From NCBI GenBank assembly GCA_003249625.1, contig QKII01000147.1, positions 1 to 49,154 on the forward strand: 49,154 nt of DNA, written 5' to 3'. Positions within the stretch are counted from its first letter, which is position 1; the number at the start of each line of letters is the position of its first letter. A model generated the notes under the pieces. It was not told where the DNA came from. It saw only the letters and a list, made by a program, of their open reading frames with translations, and ran no database searches. The DNA comes from Propionivibrio sp. Lineage in GTDB: Bacteria > Pseudomonadota > Gammaproteobacteria > Burkholderiales > Rhodocyclaceae. Shown here in pieces: positions 18,823-27,428 of this stretch. Position numbers and translations under genes: made by a program.

Positions 18823-19113
18823 ATGAATTTGGCGAAAGAGATCTGCAAAAATACGGGCGTTGGCGTGTTGGCCATGCTCCTGATGTTTGCCGTTCCCGTA
18901 GCTCAGGCTAATCCGTGGTTCGGGCAGTCGGCCAGGGATGCGGGCGGTCAGGGCCAGCGTGCCGAGCGCCAGAATGACGCGCAGCGCCAGTCGTTCCAGC
19001 GTGAAGAGCAAGCCCGGAATCAGCGTGCGCAAAGGATGTCGGCGGAGGAGCGGCAGCAGTTGCGGCGCGATATCCGGGAAGGAGGTCGCGAGGTCTATCG
19101 GTCACGGCGCTAA
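18823..19113 (+). CDS. Small secreted Gln/Arg-rich protein, unknown function
   Basis: Starting at ATG 18823, with GGAGAAGG just upstream, the product has 96 residues and a signal peptide (VGVLAMLLMFAVPVAQA, cleaved near residue 29). The mature part is very polar: glutamine-, arginine- and glutamate-rich, and it ends with RMSAEERQQLRRDIREGGRE. Tails of this kind (xxEERxQLRRDIxxAGRExY) recur in small exported betaproteobacterial proteins of unknown role. An alternative ATG at 18778 would add a charged 15-residue leader. A bidirectional terminator follows. Confidence 0.65.
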   Translation: MNLAKEICKNTGVGVLAMLLMFAVPVAQANPWFGQSARDAGGQGQRAERQNDAQRQSFQREEQARNQRAQRMSAEERQQLRRDIREGGREVYRSRR

Positions 19114-19135
19114 CAGGTTTTCAACTGACGAATGC

Positions 19136-19165
19136 AAAAAAGCCAGACTGCGGTCTGGCTTTTTT
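19136..19165. terminator. Bidirectional rho-independent terminator
   Basis: AGCCAGAC-TGCG-GTCTGGCT forms a perfect 8-base stem with a 4-base loop, flanked by an A-run at 19136-19140 and a T-run at 19161-19165. It lies between the convergent small secreted protein gene and the cstA-like gene and can end both. Confidence 0.93.
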
Positions 19166-19185
19166 GTTGTGGCAATTGGGCCGTA

Positions 19186-20640
19186 TCAGACTTGCTTTCT
19201 GACCAGCGCATCTTCCTCGGCGATGGCTTCCTTGCTGGCGCGGATACGCAGGAAGAAGACCACCGTGGCCACGACGGTGAAGGCGATGCCGATGGTTGTC
19301 GCTGTGTCCATCGGCAGGCCGAAGCCGATCTTGGCGTTGGCGATGAAGGTCACGACAATCGTCGTCATCAAAACGGCTGGAATCGTGCATACCCAGTGGA
19401 ACTTGTTGTGGCGCACGAGATAGGCGGCGGCAGCCCAGAGCATGACCATAGCCACGGTCTGGTTAGCCCAGCCGAAATAACGCCAGATGACGTCGAAATC
19501 TGATTTCGAGACGAGGTAGCCGACGACGAACAGCGGGACGGATATCGTCAGGCGCTTGGCGATGTCCTTCTGCGGCAGCTTGATGAACTCGGCGATGATC
19601 AGCCGCGCCGCACGGAAGGCAGTGTCGCCCGAGGTGATCGGCAGGACGACGACGCCGAGCACGGCCAGGACGCCGCCGAGACCGCCGAGCAGTGAGGTGG
19701 AAACGTCATGGACGACCTTGGCCGGTCCGCCAGCCGCGAGGACGGCATTCATCGCCGCGGGGGTTTCGTAGAAGCTCAATCCAAGCGTGCACCAGATCAG
19801 CGCGATGATGCCCTCGCCGATCATCGCGCCGTAGAAGACGAAACGGCCGTTTTTCTCGTTCTGGATACAGCGGGCCATCAGCGGCGATTGTGTCGAATGG
19901 AAACCGGAAATGGCGCCGCAGGCGATGGTGATGAAGATCAGGGGCCAGATCGGCAATGCTTTCGGGTGAAGGTTGCTGAACAGACCTTCCGCGCCGCTTG
20001 CCGCAGCGAAGAAAGGCTTGCCGCTGACGATCAGGCCTATGATCAGTCCGAAGGACATGAACAGCAGGAGCCCGCCGAAGATCGGGTAAAGGCGGCCGAT
20101 GATCTTGTCCACCGGCATGATCGTGGCCAGGATGTAGTAACCGAAGATGATTGCGGTCCAAAGGGCGACGTCCATTCCGCTCATCGAACCGAGCAGCTTG
20201 GCCGGGCCGAGGACGAAGACGATGCCGACGAGCAGCAGCAGGATGACAGCGAAGACATTCATCAGTTGCTTCATCACGTTGCCGAGCTGCTTGCCGACGA
20301 TGTTCGGCACCGACGCGCCGTTTTGGCGCACGCTGAGCATGCCGGAGAAATAGTCATGTACCGCGCCTGCGAAGACGCAGCCGACGACGATCCACAGCAT
20401 CGCCACCGGCCCGTAAAGTGCGCCGAGAATCGGGCCAAAGACCGGGCCGAGACCGGCGATGTTCAGCAGCTGGACGAGCCAGACCTTGGCGTTGGACATC
20501 GGCACGTAGTCGACGCCGTCTTGCGAAGCGTAGGCCGGAGTTTTCAGAGCCTCCTTCGGACCGAAGATACGTTCGATGATGACGCCGTAGGTGAAATATC
20601 CCGCGAGCAGCAGCCCGACGCAGAGAAAGAACCAGAGCAT
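19186..20640 (-). CDS. CstA-family transporter, probable pyruvate uptake permease
   Basis: The 484-residue protein is a polytopic membrane protein of the CstA (carbon starvation) family. It has the early conserved TPAYASQDGVDYVPMSNAKV, IAGLGPVFGPILGALYGPVA, VFAGAVHDYFSGMLSVRQNG and later GAISGFHSTQSPLMARC and LPITSGDTAFRAARLIIAEF. It is shorter than E. coli CstA/BtsT (about 700 residues) but like other short family members. AGGAGGGATT precedes the ATG. The adjacent pyruvate-sensor-like two-component genes on the same strand suggest it is a BtsT-type pyruvate/proton symporter controlled by them. Peptide uptake, once proposed for CstA, is less likely here. Confidence 0.9.
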   Translation of the reverse strand: MLWFFLCVGLLLAGYFTYGVIIERIFGPKEALKTPAYASQDGVDYVPMSNAKVWLVQLLNIAGLGPVFGPILGALYGPVAMLWIVVGCVFAGAVHDYFSGMLSVRQNGASVPNIVGKQLGNVMKQLMNVFAVILLLLVGIVFVLGPAKLLGSMSGMDVALWTAIIFGYYILATIMPVDKIIGRLYPIFGGLLLFMSFGLIIGLIVSGKPFFAAASGAEGLFSNLHPKALPIWPLIFITIACGAISGFHSTQSPLMARCIQNEKNGRFVFYGAMIGEGIIALIWCTLGLSFYETPAAMNAVLAAGGPAKVVHDVSTSLLGGLGGVLAVLGVVVLPITSGDTAFRAARLIIAEFIKLPQKDIAKRLTISVPLFVVGYLVSKSDFDVIWRYFGWANQTVAMVMLWAAAAYLVRHNKFHWVCTIPAVLMTTIVVTFIANAKIGFGLPMDTATTIGIAFTVVATVVFFLRIRASKEAIAEEDALVRKQV

Positions 20641-20669
20641 GAATAATCCCTCCTGTTTTTGTGGAGGCC

Positions 20670-20708
20670 CGACTCTACGTCCGATTCCGGAGTCATGGCG
20701 TCGACTCT
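20670..20708 (-). promoter_or_regulatory. Candidate response-regulator binding repeats upstream of cstA-like gene
   Basis: On the minus strand AGAGTCG occurs twice, at 20708-20702 and 20676-20670, 32 bases (about three turns) apart and 30-68 bases upstream of the transporter start codon. LytTR regulators commonly bind direct repeats near the promoters of their targets. The word does not match the E. coli BtsR consensus as recalled, so this is only a candidate. Confidence 0.3.
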
Positions 20709-20778
20709 GACGAACGGCTCCAGCAGGGCGTGAGCGGTCGCTGAGCGCGCGCGAGTGGCGCGATCTTATTGTGACGGA

Positions 20779-21495
20779 TCAGGCTATGAACAACCGTTCC
20801 TTGATTTCGCGCAGGTGCCGGCGGCTGACAGGAACGCGCAGACCGTTGCGCATCACGATTTCTCCGCCGCCATTTTCGTGCAACTCGATTTCCGCGATGC
20901 GGGCCGGATTGACCAGATACTGCCGGTGGCAACGCATTAACACCGTGCGTTCATCGAGCAGTTTCAGCGTCAGGTCTGTGATGCCCTCGCGGTCCGCTGC
21001 GACAACACGGATGCCAGCGACGTCGGCATGCACGTAGTCGACTTCGTCGAGCGGCAGCAGCAGGATGCGGTTGCGCGTCACGCACGGGATTTGCCGTAGC
21101 GCTGTGTCGCTGGCCGGGAGATTTTGGCCCGTTTGCGGATTCCCTTCGCGTAGCCAGTCCAGCGTGCGCGCCAGGCGCTGCGGGTCGATCGGCTTGAGCA
21201 GATAGTCGGTGGCGTGCTCCTCGAACGCCTTGAGCGCGTGTTCGTCGTAAGCAGTGACGAACACGATGCGCGGCATGGCCGCCGGGTCGATCATGCCGAC
21301 CATTTCCAGCCCGCTGATTCGGGGCATCTGGATGTCGAGGAAGACGACGTCGGGGCGGAGGCGGTGAATCGCCGCGAGGCCTTCGATGGCGTTGGCACAC
21401 TCGCCGAGAATGTCGATGTCGTGTGCCGACTCGAGCAGCGCCTTCAGTTCGTCTCGCGATGGCGCTTCGTCGTCGATGATCAGCGCGGTCAGCAC
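20779..21495 (-). CDS. btsR: LytTR-family response regulator, BtsR-like
   Basis: The 238-residue protein has a receiver domain (1-120) with acidic pocket Asp8/Asp9 and phosphoacceptor Asp54 (VVFLDIQMPRISG), the Thr/Lys positions in FVTAYDEHALKAF and YLLKPID, and a C-terminal LytTR DNA-binding domain (about 140-238) with VTRNRILLLPLDEVDYVHAD and RCHRQYLVNPARIAEIEL. Size and architecture match BtsR/YehT. It overlaps the kinase gene by 7 bases and precedes the CstA-family gene, which is its probable target. The E. coli-style name is used because the partner kinase has the pyruvate-pocket residues. Confidence 0.88.
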   Translation of the reverse strand: MLTALIIDDEAPSRDELKALLESAHDIDILGECANAIEGLAAIHRLRPDVVFLDIQMPRISGLEMVGMIDPAAMPRIVFVTAYDEHALKAFEEHATDYLLKPIDPQRLARTLDWLREGNPQTGQNLPASDTALRQIPCVTRNRILLLPLDEVDYVHADVAGIRVVAADREGITDLTLKLLDERTVLMRCHRQYLVNPARIAEIELHENGGGEIVMRNGLRVPVSRRHLREIKERLFIA

Positions 21496-23207
21496 GGGAT
21501 GGCCTCCAGTTGTTCCTCTATCGGTAGACGAATGTCTACACGCGTTGAGTTTTCAGGATCACAGGAGACCGAGATGCCGTACGCGTCGCCGTAGCGGATC
21601 TTGATCCGACGATCGACAAGGGCCATGCCCATGCCGTCATTCTTTGGCCGTGGCTGGTAGAGGCCGGCGGTGTCCTCGACAGTAATCGTCAGCAGGTCTT
21701 CGCAGCGCGCGGCGCGGATCGCGATGCGTCCGGGTTCGATCATCTGCGAGATACCGTACTTCACCGCGTTCTCGACGATCGGCTGCAGGGTGAAGGCTGG
21801 CAAACGCATCAGCAGCAGATCCTCCGGGATCGCGATATCGACGTCGAGCCGTCCGGCGAAGCGTGCCAGTTCGATGCGCAGATAGGCGTCCACGTGCTCG
21901 ATCTCGTCCTTGAGCGTGGCCTCGGTGCCCGAGCGCTTGAGACTCTTGCGGAAGAAGGTCGACAAGTCCTGGACGATCTGGCGGGCGGCCTCCGGCTCAC
22001 GGCGGATCACCGCGGCGAGCGTGTTCAGCGCGTTGAACAGGAAGTGCGGATTTATCTGCGCTTGCAGAAGTTTTATCTCTGTCTGCGCCAGCAGCCGTTT
22101 CTGCTCCTCGATCTTGCCCGCTAGCACCTGGTTGGAGAGCAGGCGCGCGAGCCCTTCGCCGAGCGTGCGGTTGAGCGAAGAAAAGAACTTGTTCTTCGGT
22201 TCGTAGAGCTTGATCGTGCCGAAAACCTGGTTGTCCTCGCCGCGCAGGGGAATGACAAGCGACGAGCCGAGCTTGCAGTCCTTGGATACGACGCAGCGGT
22301 AGGTGACATCGACACCGTCTGCATAGACCACTTCATTACTGCCGATGGCCTTGAAGGTGTGCGGCGACGAGATCGGTGTGCCGGGAAGGTGATGGTCCGA
22401 ACCGATACCAACGAAGCCGAGCAAGTTCTCGCGGTCGGTGATGGCGACGGCGCCGACGCCCGTTTCCTCGCGGATGATGTGCGCCAGTTGCGTGCAGTTT
22501 TTCTCGTCGAATCCCTGCATGAGCACCCCGACAGCGCGTTCGGCGATACGTAGCGCCTTGGCCGAGAAAGCGATCGAGTACTTTTCCAGCGTCTCGCGGC
22601 GATCGAGGATCAATCGCATGAACAGTGCGGCGCCGAAGGAGTTGGTGAGGATCATCGGCAGAGCGATGTGGGCGACGAGGCGGGTGGCCTGGTCGAAGGG
22701 GCGGGCCATGACCAGGATGACCAGCATCTGCCCGATTTCGGCGAATAGCGTGGTGCCAAAGGCAATGATCGGGTGCAGCAGGCGATCGGCACGGTGGCGG
22801 CGGAGCAGATACAGATGCAGCATGCCGCCGATTAACCCCTCCATTGTTGTCGACACGGCGCAGGCTGGGGCTGTGAAGCCGCCGAGTGAGTAACGGTGAA
22901 TTCCGCCGGTCAGGCCGACGAGCAGCCCGACTTCCGGACCGCCGAGAAGTCCTCCGAGTACGGCACCGATGGCGCGGGTGTTGGCGATTGCCCCTTCGAT
23001 CTGGAAGCCGAGGTAGGTACCCATGATGCAGAAACCGGAAAACACCAGGTAGCACACCAGCTTGTCCGGCAGTCGAACGGTGACCTGCATCAGCGGCGCG
23101 AACAGTGGTGTTTTGCTGAGAAGGTAGGCGACGACGAGGTATACGCACATCTGCTGCATCAGGCTGCCGATCAGCGCGATGTGGTTGATCTGCTGGAGTT
23201 CAAGCAT
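21489..23207 (-). CDS. btsS: LytS-type sensor histidine kinase, BtsS-like pyruvate sensor
   Basis: The 572-residue protein has a 5TM-LYT membrane domain (about 1-205), a GAF-like domain (about 215-360) and a His_kinase/HATPase module, with INPHFLFNALNTL placing the phosphoacceptor at His388. E. coli BtsS is 561 residues. The four pyruvate-binding residues reported for E. coli BtsS (Arg72, Arg99, Cys110, Ser113, recalled from the literature) have counterparts at Arg78, Arg105, Cys116 and Ser119, all with the same +6 offset. It should therefore sense external pyruvate at the inner membrane and phosphorylate the adjacent regulator. Start ATG 23207 faces the chemoreceptor gene. Confidence 0.9.
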   Translation of the reverse strand: MLELQQINHIALIGSLMQQMCVYLVVAYLLSKTPLFAPLMQVTVRLPDKLVCYLVFSGFCIMGTYLGFQIEGAIANTRAIGAVLGGLLGGPEVGLLVGLTGGIHRYSLGGFTAPACAVSTTMEGLIGGMLHLYLLRRHRADRLLHPIIAFGTTLFAEIGQMLVILVMARPFDQATRLVAHIALPMILTNSFGAALFMRLILDRRETLEKYSIAFSAKALRIAERAVGVLMQGFDEKNCTQLAHIIREETGVGAVAITDRENLLGFVGIGSDHHLPGTPISSPHTFKAIGSNEVVYADGVDVTYRCVVSKDCKLGSSLVIPLRGEDNQVFGTIKLYEPKNKFFSSLNRTLGEGLARLLSNQVLAGKIEEQKRLLAQTEIKLLQAQINPHFLFNALNTLAAVIRREPEAARQIVQDLSTFFRKSLKRSGTEATLKDEIEHVDAYLRIELARFAGRLDVDIAIPEDLLLMRLPAFTLQPIVENAVKYGISQMIEPGRIAIRAARCEDLLTITVEDTAGLYQPRPKNDGMGMALVDRRIKIRYGDAYGISVSCDPENSTRVDIRLPIEEQLEAIPC

Positions 23208-23420
23208 GACGGCCGTCCGGCGGTGGAGACGGCAATTCTACGATCTTGCTGGAAAAACGGAAGCAACTTCCGCGGGCACCCTATTCAAGGCTACGTAAGC
23301 CCCTACGTGGAAACACGTAGTTCCTGGAATCTCTGCAGCTGGAAGACTCAATATATAACTTTAGTAATAAAATTCTTTTTTACGGACGATCTGGTTCCGA
23401 TAAATAATTAAGGAAAAAAC

Positions 23421-25031
23421 ATGAAACTATCGACCCGGCTTGGCCTGATCGTCGGCTGTGCGGCACTGGGCGCACTCATTCTCGTCTTCGTTGCGTTGCA
23501 GACGATTCATTCGTCCATGATGGACGAACGAAAAGTGCAGATAGACTCCATGATTGGTCTGACGGTCAAGCAGGTCGGGGTTTATGTTGCGATGGAGAAA
23601 TCCGGCGTCTTGAGTCGCGACGAAGCCCAGATACAAGCAAGGCAGGCTCTTTCCGGCTTGCGTAACGGTGATGATTATGTATTTGCCCGGGACACGAAGG
23701 GCATGGTGCTGGTGCATCCGGATAAGCGCCGGGAAGGTGTTGTTGACATGGGCGGGACGATGCCCGACGGGCGCACGCTCATGCAGGTATATCTGGATGC
23801 GTTGAAGGCCGGCGATCAGGTGCAGGTCGAGATCATGACCAAACGACCGAAGGGAGACAAACCCGTGGCGAAGATCAACGGTTTGGGGCGAATCCCGGAA
23901 TGGGACTGGATTATCGGCTACGGCGTTTTCATTGATGACCTTGAAGGCGAATATCGGGCGCATGCCTTGCAGTTCTGCTTGATCGGATTCGGAGTATTTG
24001 CCGTGGTCATCGCGCTGGCCTTTGTCATGGCCCGGAAGATTTATGGAGCGCTTGGCGGCGAACCGGAGGCAGCTGCCCGGGCGGCGAGCGCGATCGCCAA
24101 TGGTGACCTGACCCAGCGCATCGAGAAAACCGGGGCGCCTGGCAGTCTGATGCAATCGATTCAGCAGATGCAGGGCAATCTGCACGACATCATTGGCCAT
24201 ATTAAGGAGAGCGCCAACAAGGTCGGTGAAGCGTCTACCGGCCTAACCGGCCAGATGGAGCAGATCAACCAGGCGGCCAAGCACGCGGCTGACGCCGTGT
24301 CGTCCACAGCCGCAGCTGTCGAGGAATTGGCAGTCAGCGTCGACCACATCTCGCAGAGTTCTCGCGATACCGAAACCAATGCCGGGAACGCCAGCCAACT
24401 CGCAAACGAGGGGCAGGGGCTGGTGCTGCAGGCCAGCGACGAGATACAACGTGCCGCTGCGCACGTCGACGAAGCGACGACCCTGATCGGCGGCTTGGCA
24501 GACCGTTCTCGCGAAATTGGAGGTATCGTCGGAGTCATCAAGGAAATCGCCGACCAGACCAATCTCCTGGCACTCAATGCGGCCATCGAGGCGGCGCGGG
24601 CCGGTGAGCAGGGGCGCGGTTTCGCAGTGGTTGCCGACGAGGTTCGCAAGCTCGCTGAACGTACCGGCAAGGCCACAGACGAGATTACCGGGATGATCCA
24701 GGCAATCAATCAGGACACCGTGCGCGTCGTGGATGGAATGAATGCGGTGGGGCCGCAAGTTACCCGCGGCGTGGATATGGCCCGCCAGGCCGGCGATGCG
24801 CTGGGGCAGATCAGTGAAGCGACGACGGTGGCACTCAACAACGTTAGCGACGTTGCCGCGGCGACGAGCGAGCAGAGCCAGGCCAGCGGCAGCGTTGCCC
24901 GTAACGTCGAGCAGATTTCGGCCATGCTTGAGGAGTCCGCTCAGTCGGTAAACGCTGCCAACGAGAATGTGCAGATCCTTGAACAACTGGCCGACGATCT
25001 GCGTCAGTCGGTGTCCCGCTTCAAGGTCTAG
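23421..25031 (+). CDS. Methyl-accepting chemotaxis protein with a single Cache sensor
   Basis: The 536-residue receptor has TM1 (about 8-28), a periplasmic sCache_2-type domain (about 35-185, with [20 protein letters not shown] and [15 protein letters not shown]), TM2 (about 190-212), HAMP, and a signalling domain. The hairpin tip [20 protein letters not shown] and [20 protein letters not shown] are intact. No CheR-binding pentapeptide is present at the C-terminus (ends VSRFKV). sCache receptors often bind small carboxylates. The gene is preceded by an AT-rich region (about 23340-23410) and AAGGA. Confidence 0.96.
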   Translation: MKLSTRLGLIVGCAALGALILVFVALQTIHSSMMDERKVQIDSMIGLTVKQVGVYVAMEKSGVLSRDEAQIQARQALSGLRNGDDYVFARDTKGMVLVHPDKRREGVVDMGGTMPDGRTLMQVYLDALKAGDQVQVEIMTKRPKGDKPVAKINGLGRIPEWDWIIGYGVFIDDLEGEYRAHALQFCLIGFGVFAVVIALAFVMARKIYGALGGEPEAAARAASAIANGDLTQRIEKTGAPGSLMQSIQQMQGNLHDIIGHIKESANKVGEASTGLTGQMEQINQAAKHAADAVSSTAAAVEELAVSVDHISQSSRDTETNAGNASQLANEGQGLVLQASDEIQRAAAHVDEATTLIGGLADRSREIGGIVGVIKEIADQTNLLALNAAIEAARAGEQGRGFAVVADEVRKLAERTGKATDEITGMIQAINQDTVRVVDGMNAVGPQVTRGVDMARQAGDALGQISEATTVALNNVSDVAAATSEQSQASGSVARNVEQISAMLEESAQSVNAANENVQILEQLADDLRQSVSRFKV

Positions 25032-25038
25032 GACGTTC

Positions 25039-25452
25039 ATGACATATCAGCAGACGCTTGAAATTCGCACCCGCGGCCGCTCCACACAGGACATTACCGA
25101 GGCGGTCAGTGTGGTGGTCGAGGCTGCGGGTATCGAAACAGGTATCGCGCAGATCTTTGTGCAGCACACAAGCTGTTCACTGATGATTACCGAGAACGCC
25201 GACGCTGCAGTACGTCACGATCTGGAAATTCTGGCCAGTCGCTGGGCGCCGGACGGCGATGCGGCCTATCGCCATGATTACGAGGGCGACGACGACATGG
25301 CCGCGCACGCACGCAGCGTGCTCACGGGGTGCTCGTTGAGCGTTCCGGTCGGCAACGGCCGCCTGCTGCTCGGCACGTGGCAGGGCATCTTTCTTTGGGA
25401 GCACCGGGCGCAGGCGCACACGCGGCGCTGCGTGGTGACCGTGGTCGGGTGA
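25039..25452 (+). CDS. YjbQ family protein (UPF0047)
   Basis: The 137-residue protein from ATG 25039 matches the UPF0047 family: QIFVQHTSCSLMITENADAA, the metal-binding His region YRHDYEGDDDMAAH, and the C-terminal GTWQGIFLWEHRAQAHTRRC. E. coli YjbQ has weak thiamin-phosphate synthase activity in vitro, but the physiological role of the family is not settled. It starts 7 bases after the chemoreceptor stop and so may be co-transcribed. The upstream frame from 24967 is a shadow of the receptor gene. Confidence 0.9.
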   Translation: MTYQQTLEIRTRGRSTQDITEAVSVVVEAAGIETGIAQIFVQHTSCSLMITENADAAVRHDLEILASRWAPDGDAAYRHDYEGDDDMAAHARSVLTGCSLSVPVGNGRLLLGTWQGIFLWEHRAQAHTRRCVVTVVG

Positions 25453-25465
25453 TCGGTCTGCTGTT

Positions 25466-26890
25466 TCAGTGCATTGTCGGCAGTTCGCGCAACAGTTGCT
25501 GGTAGCCGGGCGAGTTGCGCAGCAACCGGGCGCCGACCTCACGCAGGCGATCGATGGCTTCTGGCGGAAGGTTGAAGCTGGTCGGCAGCGCGTTGAAATA
25601 GGCTCGTTCCTCTTCCTTTTCCAGATCGTCGAAACTCACCTCGATAAGCGTCGCCCGGACGTCATCGCCGTCGGGAATGCCAGCGGCGCTTTGCCGTCCG
25701 GCCAACTCCTTGGCTGCTTCGTTCAAGGCACTGCGCGCATAGGCCAGCGTTTCCACATTGAAACGATCGGTTGTGTTGCTTACGGCGAAGGCGATCGCGC
25801 TCAGTGTCGGTACTTCTGCGTACTGGTCGAGCTGTGGGTGGTCGTGCCTGACCTGAGCGTTTACTGCGATGCGTACTATCCGCCTAACGGATGGGCGTTG
25901 GTAGTTGGCGGCCAGTTTGCCGGCCCCGGTCAAAGCCAGCCGGTCGAGTACGGCGCGCAGGCCGAGGTTGTCTGACAGCCCACCGTCGAGCAAGTGAATG
26001 TATTTGCGCTTGTCGGAATCAAGATAGCTTTGCAGATCAGCGGCGACGGTATAGCGGCGGACCGATTCGTGGCGGTCGCTCAGGGCACGCACCATCCATT
26101 CGGGCTGCCGGTAGCTGCAGTGCCCGGCGTAGTTGGACAGGGTGATCGGGCTGAAAACGACCGGAACGGCGCTGGATGCCGCAACGGCACGGGAGATTTT
26201 GTAGTCGCCGAGGTCCGAACAGAGCAAGTCGAACTGATCCTGACTGAACTCGAAACGGCTCGTACGCGCCATGTCGGTCGCATTGATCAGCACGAAGGGA
26301 CGCTCCTTCTCGCGGACGGCCTTTTCGAGATCGGCGAAGGTTTTGCCCTCGAAGAGAACCTCGTCGAGGTATTCGGCGACGACGTCCGAACGACCAAAAT
26401 AGGGCGATGACATGCTGAACAGGTTGGTTGGGGCGAAGAAAGTCGAGGCGATTTCATGCTGCAGGTTGCGTTTGAGGAATTTCGTTTCGAAATCCTCGAA
26501 CAACCTGTCGCCGAACAGCCCGTAATAGGCTGCGGTGAAGCTGCCGCCGGAAACCGCGGAGATGCTCTCCACAAGATCGAGTACACGCAGCTCCTTTCCT
26601 CCTGTCGTGACGCGGGTGCGCGCCAATTCTTCCAGTACGCCGTACGCCAGCGCTGCCGCGCGCGTTCCGCCGCCGGAGATGCTCAGGCCAAAGACCAGGT
26701 CTTCGGGGGCGCCGCTCCGGTGGTGCAGACCGACGCGGTAGCCGCCTTCGGGAAGGTCTACGTGTACCGGGCCGTTGTGCGGCGCCATCGTCGAGGCGCA
26801 GCCGCCGAGGAGGATCAATGCGATGATGGCGACGAACAGGCGCACGGTGTTCAGGGGACGATGAAACAAGATCGTGTGTTGTATAGGCAT
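25466..26890 (-). CDS. Patatin-like phospholipase lipoprotein
   Basis: The 474-residue protein starts with a lipoprotein signal ending in Leu-Leu-Gly-Gly-Cys31, so it should be lipid-anchored. A patatin domain follows with the oxyanion loop SISGGGTRAAALAYGVLEEL, the nucleophile elbow ISAVSGGSFTAAYYGL (Ser in the GxSxG-like position, with the first Gly replaced by Ser), and the catalytic Asp in HLLDGGLSDNLGLRAVLD. Patatins hydrolyse acyl lipids; an envelope-located lipase is plausible. It is convergent with the YjbQ gene with only 13 bases between stops, and there is no obvious terminator. Confidence 0.9.
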   Translation of the reverse strand: MPIQHTILFHRPLNTVRLFVAIIALILLGGCASTMAPHNGPVHVDLPEGGYRVGLHHRSGAPEDLVFGLSISGGGTRAAALAYGVLEELARTRVTTGGKELRVLDLVESISAVSGGSFTAAYYGLFGDRLFEDFETKFLKRNLQHEIASTFFAPTNLFSMSSPYFGRSDVVAEYLDEVLFEGKTFADLEKAVREKERPFVLINATDMARTSRFEFSQDQFDLLCSDLGDYKISRAVAASSAVPVVFSPITLSNYAGHCSYRQPEWMVRALSDRHESVRRYTVAADLQSYLDSDKRKYIHLLDGGLSDNLGLRAVLDRLALTGAGKLAANYQRPSVRRIVRIAVNAQVRHDHPQLDQYAEVPTLSAIAFAVSNTTDRFNVETLAYARSALNEAAKELAGRQSAAGIPDGDDVRATLIEVSFDDLEKEEERAYFNALPTSFNLPPEAIDRLREVGARLLRNSPGYQQLLRELPTMH

Positions 26891-26908
26891 GTCTGCAGCG
26901 GCGAGATC

Positions 26909-27301
26909 TCAAGCGGTGATTTCGATGCGGTTCCCGTCCGGATCGAGAATGACGCTCTCGTAATAGCCATCGCCGGTGCGCCGGGGGCCATCGATGACCG
27001 GGTAGCCCCCTTTCTGCAACCGCTCGGTAAGCGCGTCTACATCGTTCTCGGATCCAACCGCAATGGCCAGATGCGTCCAGCCCATGCGCTGGCTACCCGG
27101 AAGCGCAGACTGCGGTGCGAGGCTCGTCGTGCGCATCAGCTCGATGCGGGCACCATCGTCAAAGCGAATGAAACACGATTCGAACCCCTTGGCCGGATTG
27201 GTATAGCAGGGGCCCGCGACGGCACCAAAATAGGTCGTGTAGAACATGGCAAGGCGCGGGATATCGTTGGTCCATACAGCGATGTGCTCGATGCGCGGCA
27301 T
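26909..27301 (-). CDS. VOC (glyoxalase/bleomycin resistance) family protein
   Basis: The 130-residue protein is a two-module VOC fold. It begins RIEHIAVWTNDIPRLAMFYTTYF (first metal His) and has ARIELM, GWTHLAIAVGSENDVDAL and the C-terminal SVILDPDGNRIEI (last metal Glu). The size matches lactoylglutathione lyase-like proteins, but substrate assignment is not possible; fosfomycin-type resistance and other VOC functions remain open. It precedes the patatin gene on the same strand. Confidence 0.88.
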   Translation of the reverse strand: MPRIEHIAVWTNDIPRLAMFYTTYFGAVAGPCYTNPAKGFESCFIRFDDGARIELMRTTSLAPQSALPGSQRMGWTHLAIAVGSENDVDALTERLQKGGYPVIDGPRRTGDGYYESVILDPDGNRIEITA

Positions 27302-27428
27302 GATCGATTCTTTCAGGATGGCAACGCGTGATTATCACATGGCGAAAAAAGCAAGTCGTCCCGACGAAGAGCCTTTACCCATATTTGTCCGTGTAGACTG
27401 CGAGTTTTCCATTACACGGCATAACCCC

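Noticed and set aside
27179..27200. tRNA-like TTCGAACCCC segment
   Set aside because: It lies inside the VOC gene and no cloverleaf can be formed around it.
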